Below are positions 25,665 through 34,334 of a stretch of 64,000 nt of DNA, piece by piece (within the stretch, counting starts at the first letter, position 1; each line of letters opens with the position of its first letter). The position numbers and the translations under genes are program-made. The notes under the pieces are model-generated. The model was given only the letters and a program-made list of their open reading frames with translations. It was not told where the DNA came from and made no database searches. Origin of the DNA: Rhizobium viscosum (GTDB taxonomy: Bacteria > Pseudomonadota > Alphaproteobacteria > Rhizobiales > Rhizobiaceae); assembly GCF_014873945.1 (NCBI RefSeq), contig NZ_JADBEC010000001.1, positions 2,461,501-2,525,500 on the forward strand. The letters are read 5' to 3'.

Positions 25665-26062
25665 TGGCCAGTGAAGCAATGGACAAGGCGCTGGAGCAGC
25701 TCGACCAGGCCGTCACCGCGGTCATCACCGCTGCTGCCCAAGCGCCTGAAGCGGCAAGCGCCGCCACCGGCGGGGCGATCGATCCCTTCGTCTTCCAGTT
25801 CGCGATCTTCGTGCTGTCTATCTTCGTCGGCTACTACGTCGTCTGGTCGGTAACGCCGGCGCTGCATACGCCGCTGATGGCCGTTACCAACGCGATCTCC
25901 TCGGTCATTGTGGTCGGTGCGCTGCTCGCCGTCGGGATTTCGACCAGTGGCCTTGCGACCGGCTTCGGTTTCGTGGCGCTCGTGCTCGTCTCGGTGAATA
26001 TCTTCGGCGGCTTCCTTGTCACCCAGCGCATGCTGGCGATGTACCGCAAGAAGGACAGGTGA
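25664..26062 (+). CDS. pntAB: NAD(P)+ transhydrogenase subunit alpha, part 2 (membrane)
   Basis: A 132-residue membrane subunit carrying the first helices of domain II. A long Ala-rich N-terminus is followed by three to four hydrophobic segments (around residues 45-65, 73-93 and 96-118). It corresponds to the C-terminal membrane part of E. coli PntA, split off as in Rhodospirillum and rhizobia. The ATG at 25664 overlaps the pntAA stop; the ribosome site AAGGGGG lies inside the end of pntAA. A start one codon earlier (TTG 25661) is also possible. Confidence 0.92.
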   Translation: MASEAMDKALEQLDQAVTAVITAAAQAPEAASAATGGAIDPFVFQFAIFVLSIFVGYYVVWSVTPALHTPLMAVTNAISSVIVVGALLAVGISTSGLATGFGFVALVLVSVNIFGGFLVTQRMLAMYRKKDR

Positions 26063-26069
26063 GGGGCCG

Positions 26070-27464
26070 ATGACCAGTCTTGCAGCCTTCCTCTATCTCG
26101 TCTCCGGCGTTCTCTTCATCCTGGCGCTCCGCGGCCTCTCGCATCCGGCCACCAGCCGCAAGGGCAATCTCTACGGCATGATCGGCATGGGGATTGCCAT
26201 CCTCACGACGCTGGTGCTGGCGACGCCTGACTTCGGCGGCTTCGTTCTCATTATCCTCGGACTCGCCATCGGCGGCAGCGCCGGCGCCTATATTGCGCGC
26301 ACCATTGCTATGACCTCGATGCCGCAGCTCGTTGCCGGCTTCCATTCGCTGGTTGGTCTCGCCGCGGTTCTGGTCGCGGCATCGGCGCTCTATACGCCTG
26401 ATGCTTTCGGTATCGGCGAGATCGGCCAGATTCATACGGAAGCACGCATCGAAATGGCGATCGGTGTGGCGATTGGCGCGCTGACCTTCACCGGTTCGAT
26501 CATCGCCTTCCTGAAGCTCGATGGGCGCATGTCCGGCAAGCCGATCCTTTTACCCTTCCGCCATCTGATCAACATCGGCCTCGCTGCGCTGATCGTGCTT
26601 TTCATCATCGGTCTGGCGGTGACTGAGAGCCACCTGGATTTCTGGGCGGTCGTTGCGCTTTCGTTGTTACTCGGCGTGCTGCTGATCGTGCCGATCGGCG
26701 GGGCGGATATGCCTGTCGTTGTGTCGATGCTGAATTCCTATTCGGGCTGGGCTGCCGCCGGCATCGGCTTCACGCTCGGCAATCTGGCGCTCATCATTAC
26801 CGGTGCGCTGGTTGGCTCATCGGGTGCGATCCTATCCTACATCATGTGCAAAGGCATGAACCGCTCTTTCCTCTCCGTCATCCTCGGCGGCTTCGGCGGC
26901 GAGACGGCAGGCGGTGCGGCGGATACGTCGGAGAAGATCGTCAAGCTCGGTTCGGCCGAGGATGCGGCGTATCTGATGGCGAATGCCTCCAAGGTCATCA
27001 TCGTACCAGGCTACGGCATGGCGGTGGCGCAGGCACAGCATGCGTTGCGCGAGCTTGCCGACAATCTCAAGAAGAACGGCGTGGAGGTAAAATATGCCAT
27101 CCATCCGGTTGCCGGCCGCATGCCGGGTCATATGAACGTGCTGCTTGCCGAGGCCAATGTATCCTATGACGAAGTTTTCGAGCTTGAGGACATCAACTCC
27201 GAATTCGCTCAGGCCGATGTCGCCTATGTCATCGGTGCCAATGACGTCACTAATCCGGCTGCGCGCGACGACAAGTCCTCGCCGATCTACGGCATGCCGA
27301 TCCTTGACGTCGACAAGGCCAAAACCTGCCTCTTCGTCAAGCGTTCGCTCGGCTCGGGTTACGCCGGCATCGACAACACGCTGTTCTACAAGGACGGCAC
27401 GATGATGCTGCTCGGGGACGCCAAGAAGGTGACCGAAGAGATCAACAAGGCAATCGCCCACTAA
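26070..27464 (+). CDS. pntB: NAD(P)+ transhydrogenase subunit beta
   Basis: A 464-residue subunit with about nine membrane helices (residues 1-265) and a soluble NADP(H)-binding domain III (about 290-464). The domain III motif VIIVPGYGMAVAQAQ and the later VIGANDVTNPAARDD are family signatures. The ATG at 26070 follows GAGGGG; the gap from pntAB is only 7 bp. It completes a normal three-gene pnt operon that balances NADH and NADPH. A terminator follows 2 bp after the stop. Confidence 0.95.
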   Translation: MTSLAAFLYLVSGVLFILALRGLSHPATSRKGNLYGMIGMGIAILTTLVLATPDFGGFVLIILGLAIGGSAGAYIARTIAMTSMPQLVAGFHSLVGLAAVLVAASALYTPDAFGIGEIGQIHTEARIEMAIGVAIGALTFTGSIIAFLKLDGRMSGKPILLPFRHLINIGLAALIVLFIIGLAVTESHLDFWAVVALSLLLGVLLIVPIGGADMPVVVSMLNSYSGWAAAGIGFTLGNLALIITGALVGSSGAILSYIMCKGMNRSFLSVILGGFGGETAGGAADTSEKIVKLGSAEDAAYLMANASKVIIVPGYGMAVAQAQHALRELADNLKKNGVEVKYAIHPVAGRMPGHMNVLLAEANVSYDEVFELEDINSEFAQADVAYVIGANDVTNPAARDDKSSPIYGMPILDVDKAKTCLFVKRSLGSGYAGIDNTLFYKDGTMMLLGDAKKVTEEINKAIAH

Positions 27465-27466
27465 CC

Positions 27467-27494
27467 GAAAAGCCCGCTTCGGCAGGCTTTTCTT
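27467..27494 (+). terminator. Terminator after pntB
   Basis: GAAAAGCC pairs with GGCTTTTC with an inner GC/GC step around a TTCG loop, followed by TTTT. Flanking A and T tracts may let it act for the convergent DUF992 gene too. Confidence 0.85.
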
Positions 27495-27511
27495 TTATCG
27501 TCGGCGAACCG

Positions 27512-27994
27512 TCAGATTTCGCCCGGCACCAGCGTCATCTTCTCGACACCGACGGCGAGATTGAGACCTTCCTGGGCCTGCAGGTTCAGCGGCTGCAGCA
27601 TGAAGGCCTTGTCCGTGCCGCCGGCAATGACTTTGGCACCTCCGCCGGCGCCGAGGCTGGCGTCAGCGCCGATGCCGTAATATTCGCCGGCGAGTGCGAA
27701 ATCTGGCATGTTGGTGCCGGTCTTGGCGAGCACCTGCCAGATCATCACGCTCTTGCCGGTCTGGCCGATATCGATGCCGAATTTCTCGATCTTGCCGGCA
27801 TAGACCGCCTTGGGGCCTCCGGAAGCGGGCGTATAGGTGCAGATCAGGTTCTTCTCTGAAGTGACGATCAGTCCCTGGCCGCCATCTGATCCGCAGACGA
27901 GCCGGCCAAGCGACATATAGTCGGCTGCTGCGGCCGAACTGGCCCAGGCTGCTGCCGAAAGGACTGCTGCGGCAATCATGGTTTGCTTGAACAT
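27512..27994 (-). CDS. Secreted DUF992-family protein
   Basis: A 160-residue protein with a clear signal peptide (MFKQTMIAAAVLSAAAWASSAAAA, cleaved about AAA-DYM). The mature part has regularly spaced glycines and two or three Cys (C near 41 and 58) with a pattern LVCGSDGGQGLIVTSEKNLICTY in order, matching DUF992. It is probably periplasmic or extracellular. Members occur throughout Rhizobiales with no known function. The start at 27994 was chosen because it begins the signal peptide. It stands between the convergent pnt operon and the kinase gene on the same strand 62 bp upstream. Confidence 0.68.
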   Translation of the reverse strand: MFKQTMIAAAVLSAAAWASSAAAADYMSLGRLVCGSDGGQGLIVTSEKNLICTYTPASGGPKAVYAGKIEKFGIDIGQTGKSVMIWQVLAKTGTNMPDFALAGEYYGIGADASLGAGGGAKVIAGGTDKAFMLQPLNLQAQEGLNLAVGVEKMTLVPGEI

Positions 27995-28056
27995 GGTCCT
28001 TCTCCTTTGAATGACCTGTTCCAAACGGGTAGTTGCAGTGATTGTTCCGGTTGCCG

Positions 28057-29700
28057 TTACTCGCGCTCCATCGTCCCACGCAGGGCGGTGAGGATCCAGA
28101 CGAGACCTTCAGGGCGGAAGTCGACATCGACCTTGCCCCGGAAAGCGGAGGCGGCATGTGCCTTGATGACGGTGGTGCCGAAACCGGTGCGCGACGGCGG
28201 ACTGACTAGCGGGCCGCCGCTTTCAGTCCAGGTGAACCGTAACATGTTGTCCTCCGCCGGCTGCCATTCGAAGCGCACACGGCCCTGCGGCATGGAGAGC
28301 GCCCCGTATTTCACCGAATTGGTGGCGAGTTCATGCAGCGCCAGGCCGAGATTTTGCACGGCATCTGGCTTGAGGATGAAATCCTTGCCCACGATTTCCA
28401 CCTGCTCGCGCGCCTGTGGAAAGGCCTGGAGATGAATATCGATGACGCGATGCAGCGAGACGCCGGACCATTGCTCGCCCGTCAGAAGTTCAATCGAGCG
28501 CACGAGCCCCTCAAGGCGGTGAGCGACGGCCAGCCTGAATGTCTCGACGCTGTCGGCCTGCTTGGAGAGTTGGCGCATCATTGCGAGAACAAGCGTCAGC
28601 AGGTTCTTGGTGCGATGAACCAGCTCATGCATGACGAAGCGCAGCCGGTCTTCGCTCTGGCTACGGTCGAAAGAGGCATTGGAAAGCGCAATCGCCACCT
28701 GGTTGGCCTCAATGACGCTGGTTTCGACGGGAGAGACGATATGGCCTTCGCCGAGCCGGTTCGCCATGTCGGCAATTTCGCGGATTGTCGAGCGGACCTG
28801 CCGGGCGACGGCATAGGTGGCAAGCACGGCAACGAGCAGCAGCACGAGGCCGCCGATCAGCAGGAAGCGCCAAGTGCTGAGGATCGGTGCCTGGGCGGTG
28901 GCGATCGGGCCCCATACCACAGTCTTCCAGGACCAGCCGGGAATTTGCGCATAGCCCAACAGGGCATGCGGGAGGATATCGCTGTCTTCGAAAACGCCGC
29001 TGGATGCGACGAGCGAAGGCAGGATGCGAGGGTCGAAGGGTTCGCCGGGCTGCAGATTGGCAGGACCGCGGCTCGCTACGACATGACCACCCTGATCGAT
29101 GACCGCCGCCGACCAGCCGGAGGCAAGTCCCTCGGTCGTGACGAGTTTTGCAAGATCGTTGGCATTCTGGGTGATGATCAATGCGGCGACAGGATCCTCG
29201 TCGCGCGGTAGGGTGACGTTGTAGACCCACATGCCGCTCGTTCCGCCCATGAAGACATCGGAGGCTTCGATCCGGCCGGACTTCATCGCGGCTTCCAAGG
29301 CCGCGATGTTCGTCGTCTTGCCAAGCGGCGTGCCGAAGGTGCGACGGGTATTCAGAAATTGCTGCCCGGCTCTGTCGACGGCGATCACATAGAGCGTATC
29401 GCCACGCAGTGCTGTTTCCGTACGATTGTAGAAAGACTCATAGTCGCCGCTCTCCAGCTCCGGCGAGGAGGACAGCAGCCGCAGCGTCGTTGCCATATCT
29501 TGAAGCTGGCGGTCGATGGTGCGTGAGAGGGCGAGTGCATCCTGTGCGGTTTCGCGCTTGAGCGTAGACCGCTGGTTGTCTTCCAGCTGCATGAGAAGAA
29601 GGGCAACGAAGGCGAAGATGGGCAGTGCAATCGCCACTGCCATGGCGATGAGATATGTTCCGATCGAAGCTTTCGGAAAAAGACGTACGGCAAACCTCAT
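28057..29700 (-). CDS. HWE-family sensor histidine kinase, membrane-bound
   Basis: A 547-residue sensor with membrane helices at about 15-37 and 276-299, a 240-residue periplasmic Cache-like sensing region between them, then a HAMP-like linker (300-340). The phosphoacceptor is H362 in HELVHRTKNLL. The N-box is HELATNSVKYGALS (456-469), with H456-E457, and the later FTWTESGGP carries WxE; together these define HWE kinases. No response regulator is adjacent, so it is an orphan kinase. In alphaproteobacteria, kinases of this type often feed the PhyR/EcfG general stress response; that connection is inference. Confidence 0.88.
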   Translation of the reverse strand: MRFAVRLFPKASIGTYLIAMAVAIALPIFAFVALLLMQLEDNQRSTLKRETAQDALALSRTIDRQLQDMATTLRLLSSSPELESGDYESFYNRTETALRGDTLYVIAVDRAGQQFLNTRRTFGTPLGKTTNIAALEAAMKSGRIEASDVFMGGTSGMWVYNVTLPRDEDPVAALIITQNANDLAKLVTTEGLASGWSAAVIDQGGHVVASRGPANLQPGEPFDPRILPSLVASSGVFEDSDILPHALLGYAQIPGWSWKTVVWGPIATAQAPILSTWRFLLIGGLVLLLVAVLATYAVARQVRSTIREIADMANRLGEGHIVSPVETSVIEANQVAIALSNASFDRSQSEDRLRFVMHELVHRTKNLLTLVLAMMRQLSKQADSVETFRLAVAHRLEGLVRSIELLTGEQWSGVSLHRVIDIHLQAFPQAREQVEIVGKDFILKPDAVQNLGLALHELATNSVKYGALSMPQGRVRFEWQPAEDNMLRFTWTESGGPLVSPPSRTGFGTTVIKAHAASAFRGKVDVDFRPEGLVWILTALRGTMERE

Positions 29701-29911
29701 CGATGCCGCCCCCGAACTGCCGGGGCTGGATGCTGGGGAAGCTCGGTTTCGCAGAGTCTAACGAAAGCAAGAATCCGCATCGCTCGCAAACGCCCCTTAC
29801 ATTTCATACCGCCCAATAGCCCGCTATCAAAGCGGGGTCATGTTAGGGGGCGGGGCATTTGGTTGCAACCTACTAAAATAGTCAGGTGCAAAATCGTCAA
29901 TTTCTTAAGGA

Positions 29912-30985
29912 CTATTTTTCGTTGGTGAAGCGCTGCAACCGAAAGGGCATGAGGCCTTCGTCACCCTTGCCTGACAGAAGCTCTTCGGCAGCAAGCAGGC
30001 CCGCAAGCGGAGCAAGCGTGACGCCGGAGTGCATCACCGTGACATAGAGGCCCGGCAGGCCGGCATTGCCGATGATGGGAAAACCATCAGCCGGTGTCGG
30101 GCGATAGCCGACCGTGAAGAAATCGAGCTTCAGATCGGCATTGTCCATGATCATCGCTCTTACGCGTGCGAAGAGTTCGGCTGCACTTGCCTGATGATCT
30201 TCTCCAGGATCGCCGCCACCGAAATCCGAGCCGGCGATGATACGGCCGTCCACCGTCTGGCGCATATGCAGCTGCGGTGTCATGACAAGGCCGTTCAAGC
30301 GTTTCGAGATGGAGCGGGAGTGCACGATCAGGCCGGCTGGTGCGGACAGCGGCAATGTGATCCCCGCCGAGGCGGCGATCGGAACTGAGCCTGCACCTGC
30401 GGCCAGCACGACATGATCGGCTTCGAGAATGCCTTCCGACGTGACAACCCCGACGATTCGTCCGGCACTCTGCAGCAGACCATTGACAGTCGCATGAACG
30501 AATGTCGCACCATGCGCTTCGGCATCAGCAAGCAGCAAACGTGCGGCGGCAACAGGCTCCACCGCACCCTCTTCTGCGATATAGAGGGCGAAATCCGGAT
30601 ATTCGCCAAGGCCGGGTTCGAGCAGCGCGCTTTCTTCCCGGTTTAGCCGGCTGATACCGTAGCCCCAACCGCCATGTTCATCGGCATAGGCTTCGAGATC
30701 GGTCGCCGGCCTATCCCAGCAGAGGCCGCCGCACCAGGCGAGTGGCAGGCCAGGCAGTTCCCGTGCCAGCCGCTTCCATTCGGCCATCGCTCTGCGGCGA
30801 AAATGGAAATAGAATTCGGGATTGCCCCAGCTTGCATTGATCCAGGCAAACGAACAGGGCGTCGCCACGCCTCCGAGTTCTTCGCCGACGACGGTGACCG
30901 CTGCACCCTTGTGTGTGAGATGCCAGGCGATCGAGGCACCGATGATGCCGGCACCGACGACGATCACATGCGGTTTCGCTGTCAT
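29912..30985 (-). CDS. FAD-dependent amino-acid oxidase-like flavoprotein (DAO family)
   Basis: A 357-residue enzyme starting MTAKPHVIVVGAGIIGASIAWHL, which carries the FAD-binding GxGxxG motif in the DAO superfamily (glycine oxidase, sarcosine oxidase, D-amino acid dehydrogenase). The C-terminal GYRPTPADGFPIIG and VTVMHSGVTLAPLAG segments match the family's FAD-contacting loops. The true substrate may be a D-amino acid or an N-methyl amino acid. The ATG at 30985 has GAGGTGG upstream; a GTG at 30994 is possible. It lies 24 bp downstream of the TPR lipoprotein gene's stop on the same strand. A 6-bp CCCGCT/AGCGGG hairpin at 29820-29836 is downstream, with no T-run. Confidence 0.82.
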   Translation of the reverse strand: MTAKPHVIVVGAGIIGASIAWHLTHKGAAVTVVGEELGGVATPCSFAWINASWGNPEFYFHFRRRAMAEWKRLARELPGLPLAWCGGLCWDRPATDLEAYADEHGGWGYGISRLNREESALLEPGLGEYPDFALYIAEEGAVEPVAAARLLLADAEAHGATFVHATVNGLLQSAGRIVGVVTSEGILEADHVVLAAGAGSVPIAASAGITLPLSAPAGLIVHSRSISKRLNGLVMTPQLHMRQTVDGRIIAGSDFGGGDPGEDHQASAAELFARVRAMIMDNADLKLDFFTVGYRPTPADGFPIIGNAGLPGLYVTVMHSGVTLAPLAGLLAAEELLSGKGDEGLMPFRLQRFTNEK

Positions 30986-31009
30986 CGTCGCCACCTCTTC
31001 CCTTATCCG

Positions 31010-31876
31010 TCAGCCCGTGGTGCCGCCGACGCGGGCAAGTCCATCCCGGGCCGGCTGGTATTTCGGATCGAGACCGACAGCGTGGCGATAGGAGCGGATT
31101 GCCTTGTCCTTTTCGCCGCGGCGCTCGTAGACGAGAGCCTGGTTTGCCCAGGATTCGGCGAGGTTGCCGTTGAGCTCGATCGCGTGGTTGAAGTCGGCGA
31201 AGGCGTTGTCGTTATCGTTCAGCGCGATATAGGAAATGCCGCGGCCATTATAGGGCTCGGGCGAGTTCGGCGAGAGCGAGATCGCCTTCGAGAAGTCGTC
31301 GATCGCCTTATCCTGCTGGTTACGCTTCTGGTAGATCAGGCCGCGATTGTGATAGGCGCGGCCATCGGTGGTGCCGAGCTGGATGGCGCGGGAGAAATCA
31401 TTGAAGGCCTGATCATCCTGGCCGGCCATGCGGTAGACATTCCCGCGGCCGATATAGGCGACGTCATAGCTCGGATTGATCTGCAGGGCAGCATTGTAAT
31501 CGGCGATCGCCTGCGGCTGCTGACCCATGTTGCGGTATACAAGCGCGCGGTTGGCATAGGCCTGGAAGAAGCGCGGGTTGATCTGCAGCGCGGTGTTGAA
31601 GTCGTCGAGCGCTTTGCGGAATTCGCCGGCGCGGCCATAGGCGGAACCGCGAACATTGTAGCCTTCTGGATCGCGTGGATTGGCGTTGATGACGGCCGTG
31701 AGCGACGCGATGTTTTCCTGTGAGCCCTGCGCCTTGTCGATGCGGATCACAGCATCCGACGTGTTGGTCGTTTCGCAACCGGCAAGGCCGAGCGCCGCGG
31801 CAAGTGCCAGCGAGGCGAATGCGACCGATTTATGCGAACGCAACGAGCGGGACGGATTGAACGTTATGACAGCCAT
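31010..31876 (-). CDS. TPR-repeat lipoprotein
   Basis: A 288-residue protein. After a 33-residue signal segment the lipobox LGLAGC gives a lipidated C34, so it is anchored to a membrane. From residue 50 on it is made of six to seven consecutive 34-residue tetratricopeptide units, for example NPRDPEGYNVRGSAY, NPRFFQAYANRALVY, NPSYDVAYIGRGNVY, with the usual Gly/Ala and Tyr positions. It is probably a protein-binding scaffold in the periplasm. The downstream flavoprotein gene starts 24 bp after its stop, but a shared function is not suggested. Similar TPR lipoproteins sit near NlpI-like functions in other bacteria. Confidence 0.85.
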   Translation of the reverse strand: MAVITFNPSRSLRSHKSVAFASLALAAALGLAGCETTNTSDAVIRIDKAQGSQENIASLTAVINANPRDPEGYNVRGSAYGRAGEFRKALDDFNTALQINPRFFQAYANRALVYRNMGQQPQAIADYNAALQINPSYDVAYIGRGNVYRMAGQDDQAFNDFSRAIQLGTTDGRAYHNRGLIYQKRNQQDKAIDDFSKAISLSPNSPEPYNGRGISYIALNDNDNAFADFNHAIELNGNLAESWANQALVYERRGEKDKAIRSYRHAVGLDPKYQPARDGLARVGGTTG

Positions 31877-31939
31877 TCGGGCTCGCTTCCCCCTGCATCA
31901 TATCCGGCAAGGCGGATATGCAATCTTCAGCAGCAAATT

Positions 31940-31973
31940 AAAAAAGGCGGCGGCGAAACCTATCGCCCCCGCC
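31940..31973 (-). terminator. Terminator of the S21 gene
   Basis: On the minus strand, GGCGGGGGCG pairs with CGCCGCCGCC (one mismatch) around an 8-nt loop and is followed by six T. It lies 42 bp downstream of the S21 stop. A small perfect hairpin, CGTCG with a 6-base A/T loop and CGACG (31991-32006), sits between the two. Confidence 0.85.
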
Positions 31974-32014
31974 ACACATGCATCTGAAAACGTCGAAAAA
32001 ACGACGGCACCGCC

Positions 32015-32227
32015 TTAGCGTGCAACCAGACCTTCGCGCTGAGCGCGCTTGCGGGCCAGCTTGCGAACACGACGAACAGCCTCGGCCTTTTCGCGAGCAC
32101 GCTTCTGCGACGGCTTTTCGTAGTAGTCGCGCATCTTCATTTCGCGGAAAATGCCTTCGCGCTGCATCTTCTTCTTGAGAGCGCGGAGAGCCTGGTCAAC
32201 ATTGTTATCGCGGACAAGTACCTGCAC
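32015..32227 (-). CDS. rpsU: 30S ribosomal protein S21
   Basis: A 70-residue, highly basic protein matching bacterial S21: [17 protein letters not shown] at the start and QREGLVAR at the end, including the family's [12 protein letters not shown] stretch. It binds the small subunit near the anti-Shine-Dalgarno region and helps mRNA recognition. The GTG start at 32227 gives the usual length; an in-frame GTG at 32236 would add three residues, but its AAAGGA ribosome site would be too close. The site lies about 11 bp from 32227. It is transcribed alone and followed by a strong terminator. Confidence 0.97.
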   Translation of the reverse strand: MQVLVRDNNVDQALRALKKKMQREGIFREMKMRDYYEKPSQKRAREKAEAVRRVRKLARKRAQREGLVAR

Positions 32228-32406
32228 GAGAATCACGTTCCTTTGGTTTGGTTGATGCCGAAAGGCGGCGCAGCGCCTGGGGCAAAAATATAACGTTCGC
32301 GCGGCCGCGGCCTTGCGATTGGTGTTGCGAGATATCAGATCGACGAAATGAAGTCCAGACGGGATATGCGATCGCGCGGAAAAATCCCGCCCGTGCCTAT
32401 ACGGAG

Positions 32407-34035
32407 CTAGGAGCGCGCCTTCTCGGGTTTCGTTTCGTCCAGAGCAGCGATCGCTTCCTTCAGCGCGGCGACAACACGGGCGCGGTCCGCCGGCTCAAGC
32501 CGAGCCGTGTCCAGATGCAGGTCCAGTCCCGCGAGATGTTCGCTGAGAACGCGGCTCTTGTGATCGGCGCCGAGCATCAGCCCGTCCACGGCGTAGGGTA
32601 CAATCTCCCGCTGGATGCCCTTCATGGTGATCGGTGGCAAAGGATGGGCGTCGACGATATCCTTCACTAGCGCATAGGTTTCATAGCTGACGACAATCTC
32701 CCCGCCCTGGGCGATTGATTGCAGGCGTGCGGCGAGGTTCGCTTCGGCACCGATGATCGTATAGTCCATGCGGTCACTGCTGCCGAAATTGCCGACGTTG
32801 CAATAGCCGCTATTGATTCCCATACGTACGACGAAGGGCTCTTCCGTGCCGTTCCGGCGCCATCTCTCCTTCAATTCGCCGAGCCGGCGTTGCATGTCGA
32901 CTGCCATGCGCAGGCAAGCTTTGGCATCTTCCTCCGCTCCCTTGGTTTCCGGATCGCCGAAGAAGACCAGCATGGCATCGCCGATGAACTTGTCCACCGT
33001 GCCGCCATGTTTGAGCGCGATCGTGGACATCTCGGTCAGATATTCATTCAGCATTTCCGTCAGCGCTTCCGGCTGCAGGCGCTCGGTGGTGGCGGTGAAA
33101 TCCTTGATGTCGGAGAAGAAGATCGTCAGGCGCTTTCGCTCGGTATGGACGACCACATCCTTCTGGCCGCTGAAGATGCTCTTGTAGATCTGCGGCGATA
33201 GATAGCGGGAAATCTTCAGGGAAACGCTGGCGAGGAATTCGTTGGCCGCTTCGAGGTCGCGGTTGGCACTGTGGATGACGCGCGTCTGCTGGCGCTGCAG
33301 AACAATGAAGCTGATGCCGATGATGGCGACGAAGAAGAAATAGCAGAGCAGATATTTGAAGGCGAGAACGTTGCTCGCATAGGGTTGGCGGATGATGACC
33401 TCCTGAATGCCGCGCACATCGCCTACCTTCCAATCCTTCTTCGGACTTTCAGGATGCGTGTTATGGCAAGCGACACAAGCCTGGCCCATGATCACAGGCG
33501 TGATGAGCCGCAGCGTATCGGTAAATCCGACGCGGGTGAGATCAGTCAGTGTCTGGCTGGAATTGGCGCGCAAGGATGCGAGTGATGCCGTTTCGAAATT
33601 GTCGAGACCGTGAGGCGCGCGATTCTTGAAGGGCAAGTCGGAGAGGAAGCGATAGGTGATGTTGGCTTGCTGCTCCCTGATGACGTCGCCGAGTTCCAGC
33701 GAAAGCGTGGCGGGCAGCGGAATGGCGCCTGGAATATTGGCATAGTTGTGTGAGACGACCGTACCGCTGACATCGCCCGCCTGGTGGGCGGCGAGCACCC
33801 TGCCGACGACATTCGCTGAATAATAGGAGCGTATGCTGGTGACGAGCGAACTCATGTCCCGCGCCTGCCGGCGCAGCGCATTTTCGGAGAGGTCGCTGAT
33901 ATCAAGCCAGACGGCAAGGGGCAGCCCCGCCAGCATCGCCAGAACGACGGCGATCAGCCAATAGCTGCTTCTGCGGGCGGCAGAAGTTGAATTTTCCGCA
34001 GTTCTTGCCGTGGTCGCTCCTTGCGGATCTGCCAT
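32407..34035 (-). CDS. Class III nucleotide cyclase with c-haem DUF3365 sensor domain
   Basis: A 542-residue membrane protein. Helices at about 25-43 and 224-246 flank a periplasmic DUF3365-like region with a CxxCH c-type haem motif, CVACH at 187-191. Cytoplasmic residues 295-480 are a class III cyclase: metal aspartates D309 (FFSDIKDF) and D353 ([11 protein letters not shown]) are present, with the transition-state N433 and R437. The usual substrate-specifying Asp is replaced by A430 (IIGAEAN), so ATP/GTP preference is uncertain. The haem suggests redox or gas sensing coupled to cAMP or cGMP. It is divergent from a second cyclase with about 300 bp between them. Haem attachment needs the Ccm system, encoded elsewhere. 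Confidence 0.87.
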   Translation of the reverse strand: MADPQGATTARTAENSTSAARRSSYWLIAVVLAMLAGLPLAVWLDISDLSENALRRQARDMSSLVTSIRSYYSANVVGRVLAAHQAGDVSGTVVSHNYANIPGAIPLPATLSLELGDVIREQQANITYRFLSDLPFKNRAPHGLDNFETASLASLRANSSQTLTDLTRVGFTDTLRLITPVIMGQACVACHNTHPESPKKDWKVGDVRGIQEVIIRQPYASNVLAFKYLLCYFFFVAIIGISFIVLQRQQTRVIHSANRDLEAANEFLASVSLKISRYLSPQIYKSIFSGQKDVVVHTERKRLTIFFSDIKDFTATTERLQPEALTEMLNEYLTEMSTIALKHGGTVDKFIGDAMLVFFGDPETKGAEEDAKACLRMAVDMQRRLGELKERWRRNGTEEPFVVRMGINSGYCNVGNFGSSDRMDYTIIGAEANLAARLQSIAQGGEIVVSYETYALVKDIVDAHPLPPITMKGIQREIVPYAVDGLMLGADHKSRVLSEHLAGLDLHLDTARLEPADRARVVAALKEAIAALDETKPEKARS

Positions 34036-34334
34036 GGCTCATCCCCTCGACAATGATCGAATTGTTAAATCCCCTGAGGAGAAAAACATTTCGTCGCATG
34101 CGCGGCAAGGCCGAAGCTGGAGAGTCTGGCTGCAACCGCGGGCCAAATCTGGAAGTAATTACCCACTGTGCTGCTGTTACACCGGAGCGAAAATACTTGG
34201 GCGGTACCGACGGCCATATTTCACTTGGTTTTTCAGCTTCTGAGCATGAACGAATAGTCTTTGGCGTCAAACAAGCGTAGCCTGCCGGCAGACAGGATAG
34301 CTTTGGAGCGCTTGTAGGGGATATCGACGGAAGC
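34036..34334. other. Divergent intergenic region of the two cyclase genes
   Basis: This 299-bp region lies between the divergent cyclase starts and probably holds both promoters. No credible small gene, RNA gene or strong palindrome was seen. Because one region serves both, a single regulator could control the pair. Confidence 0.45.
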
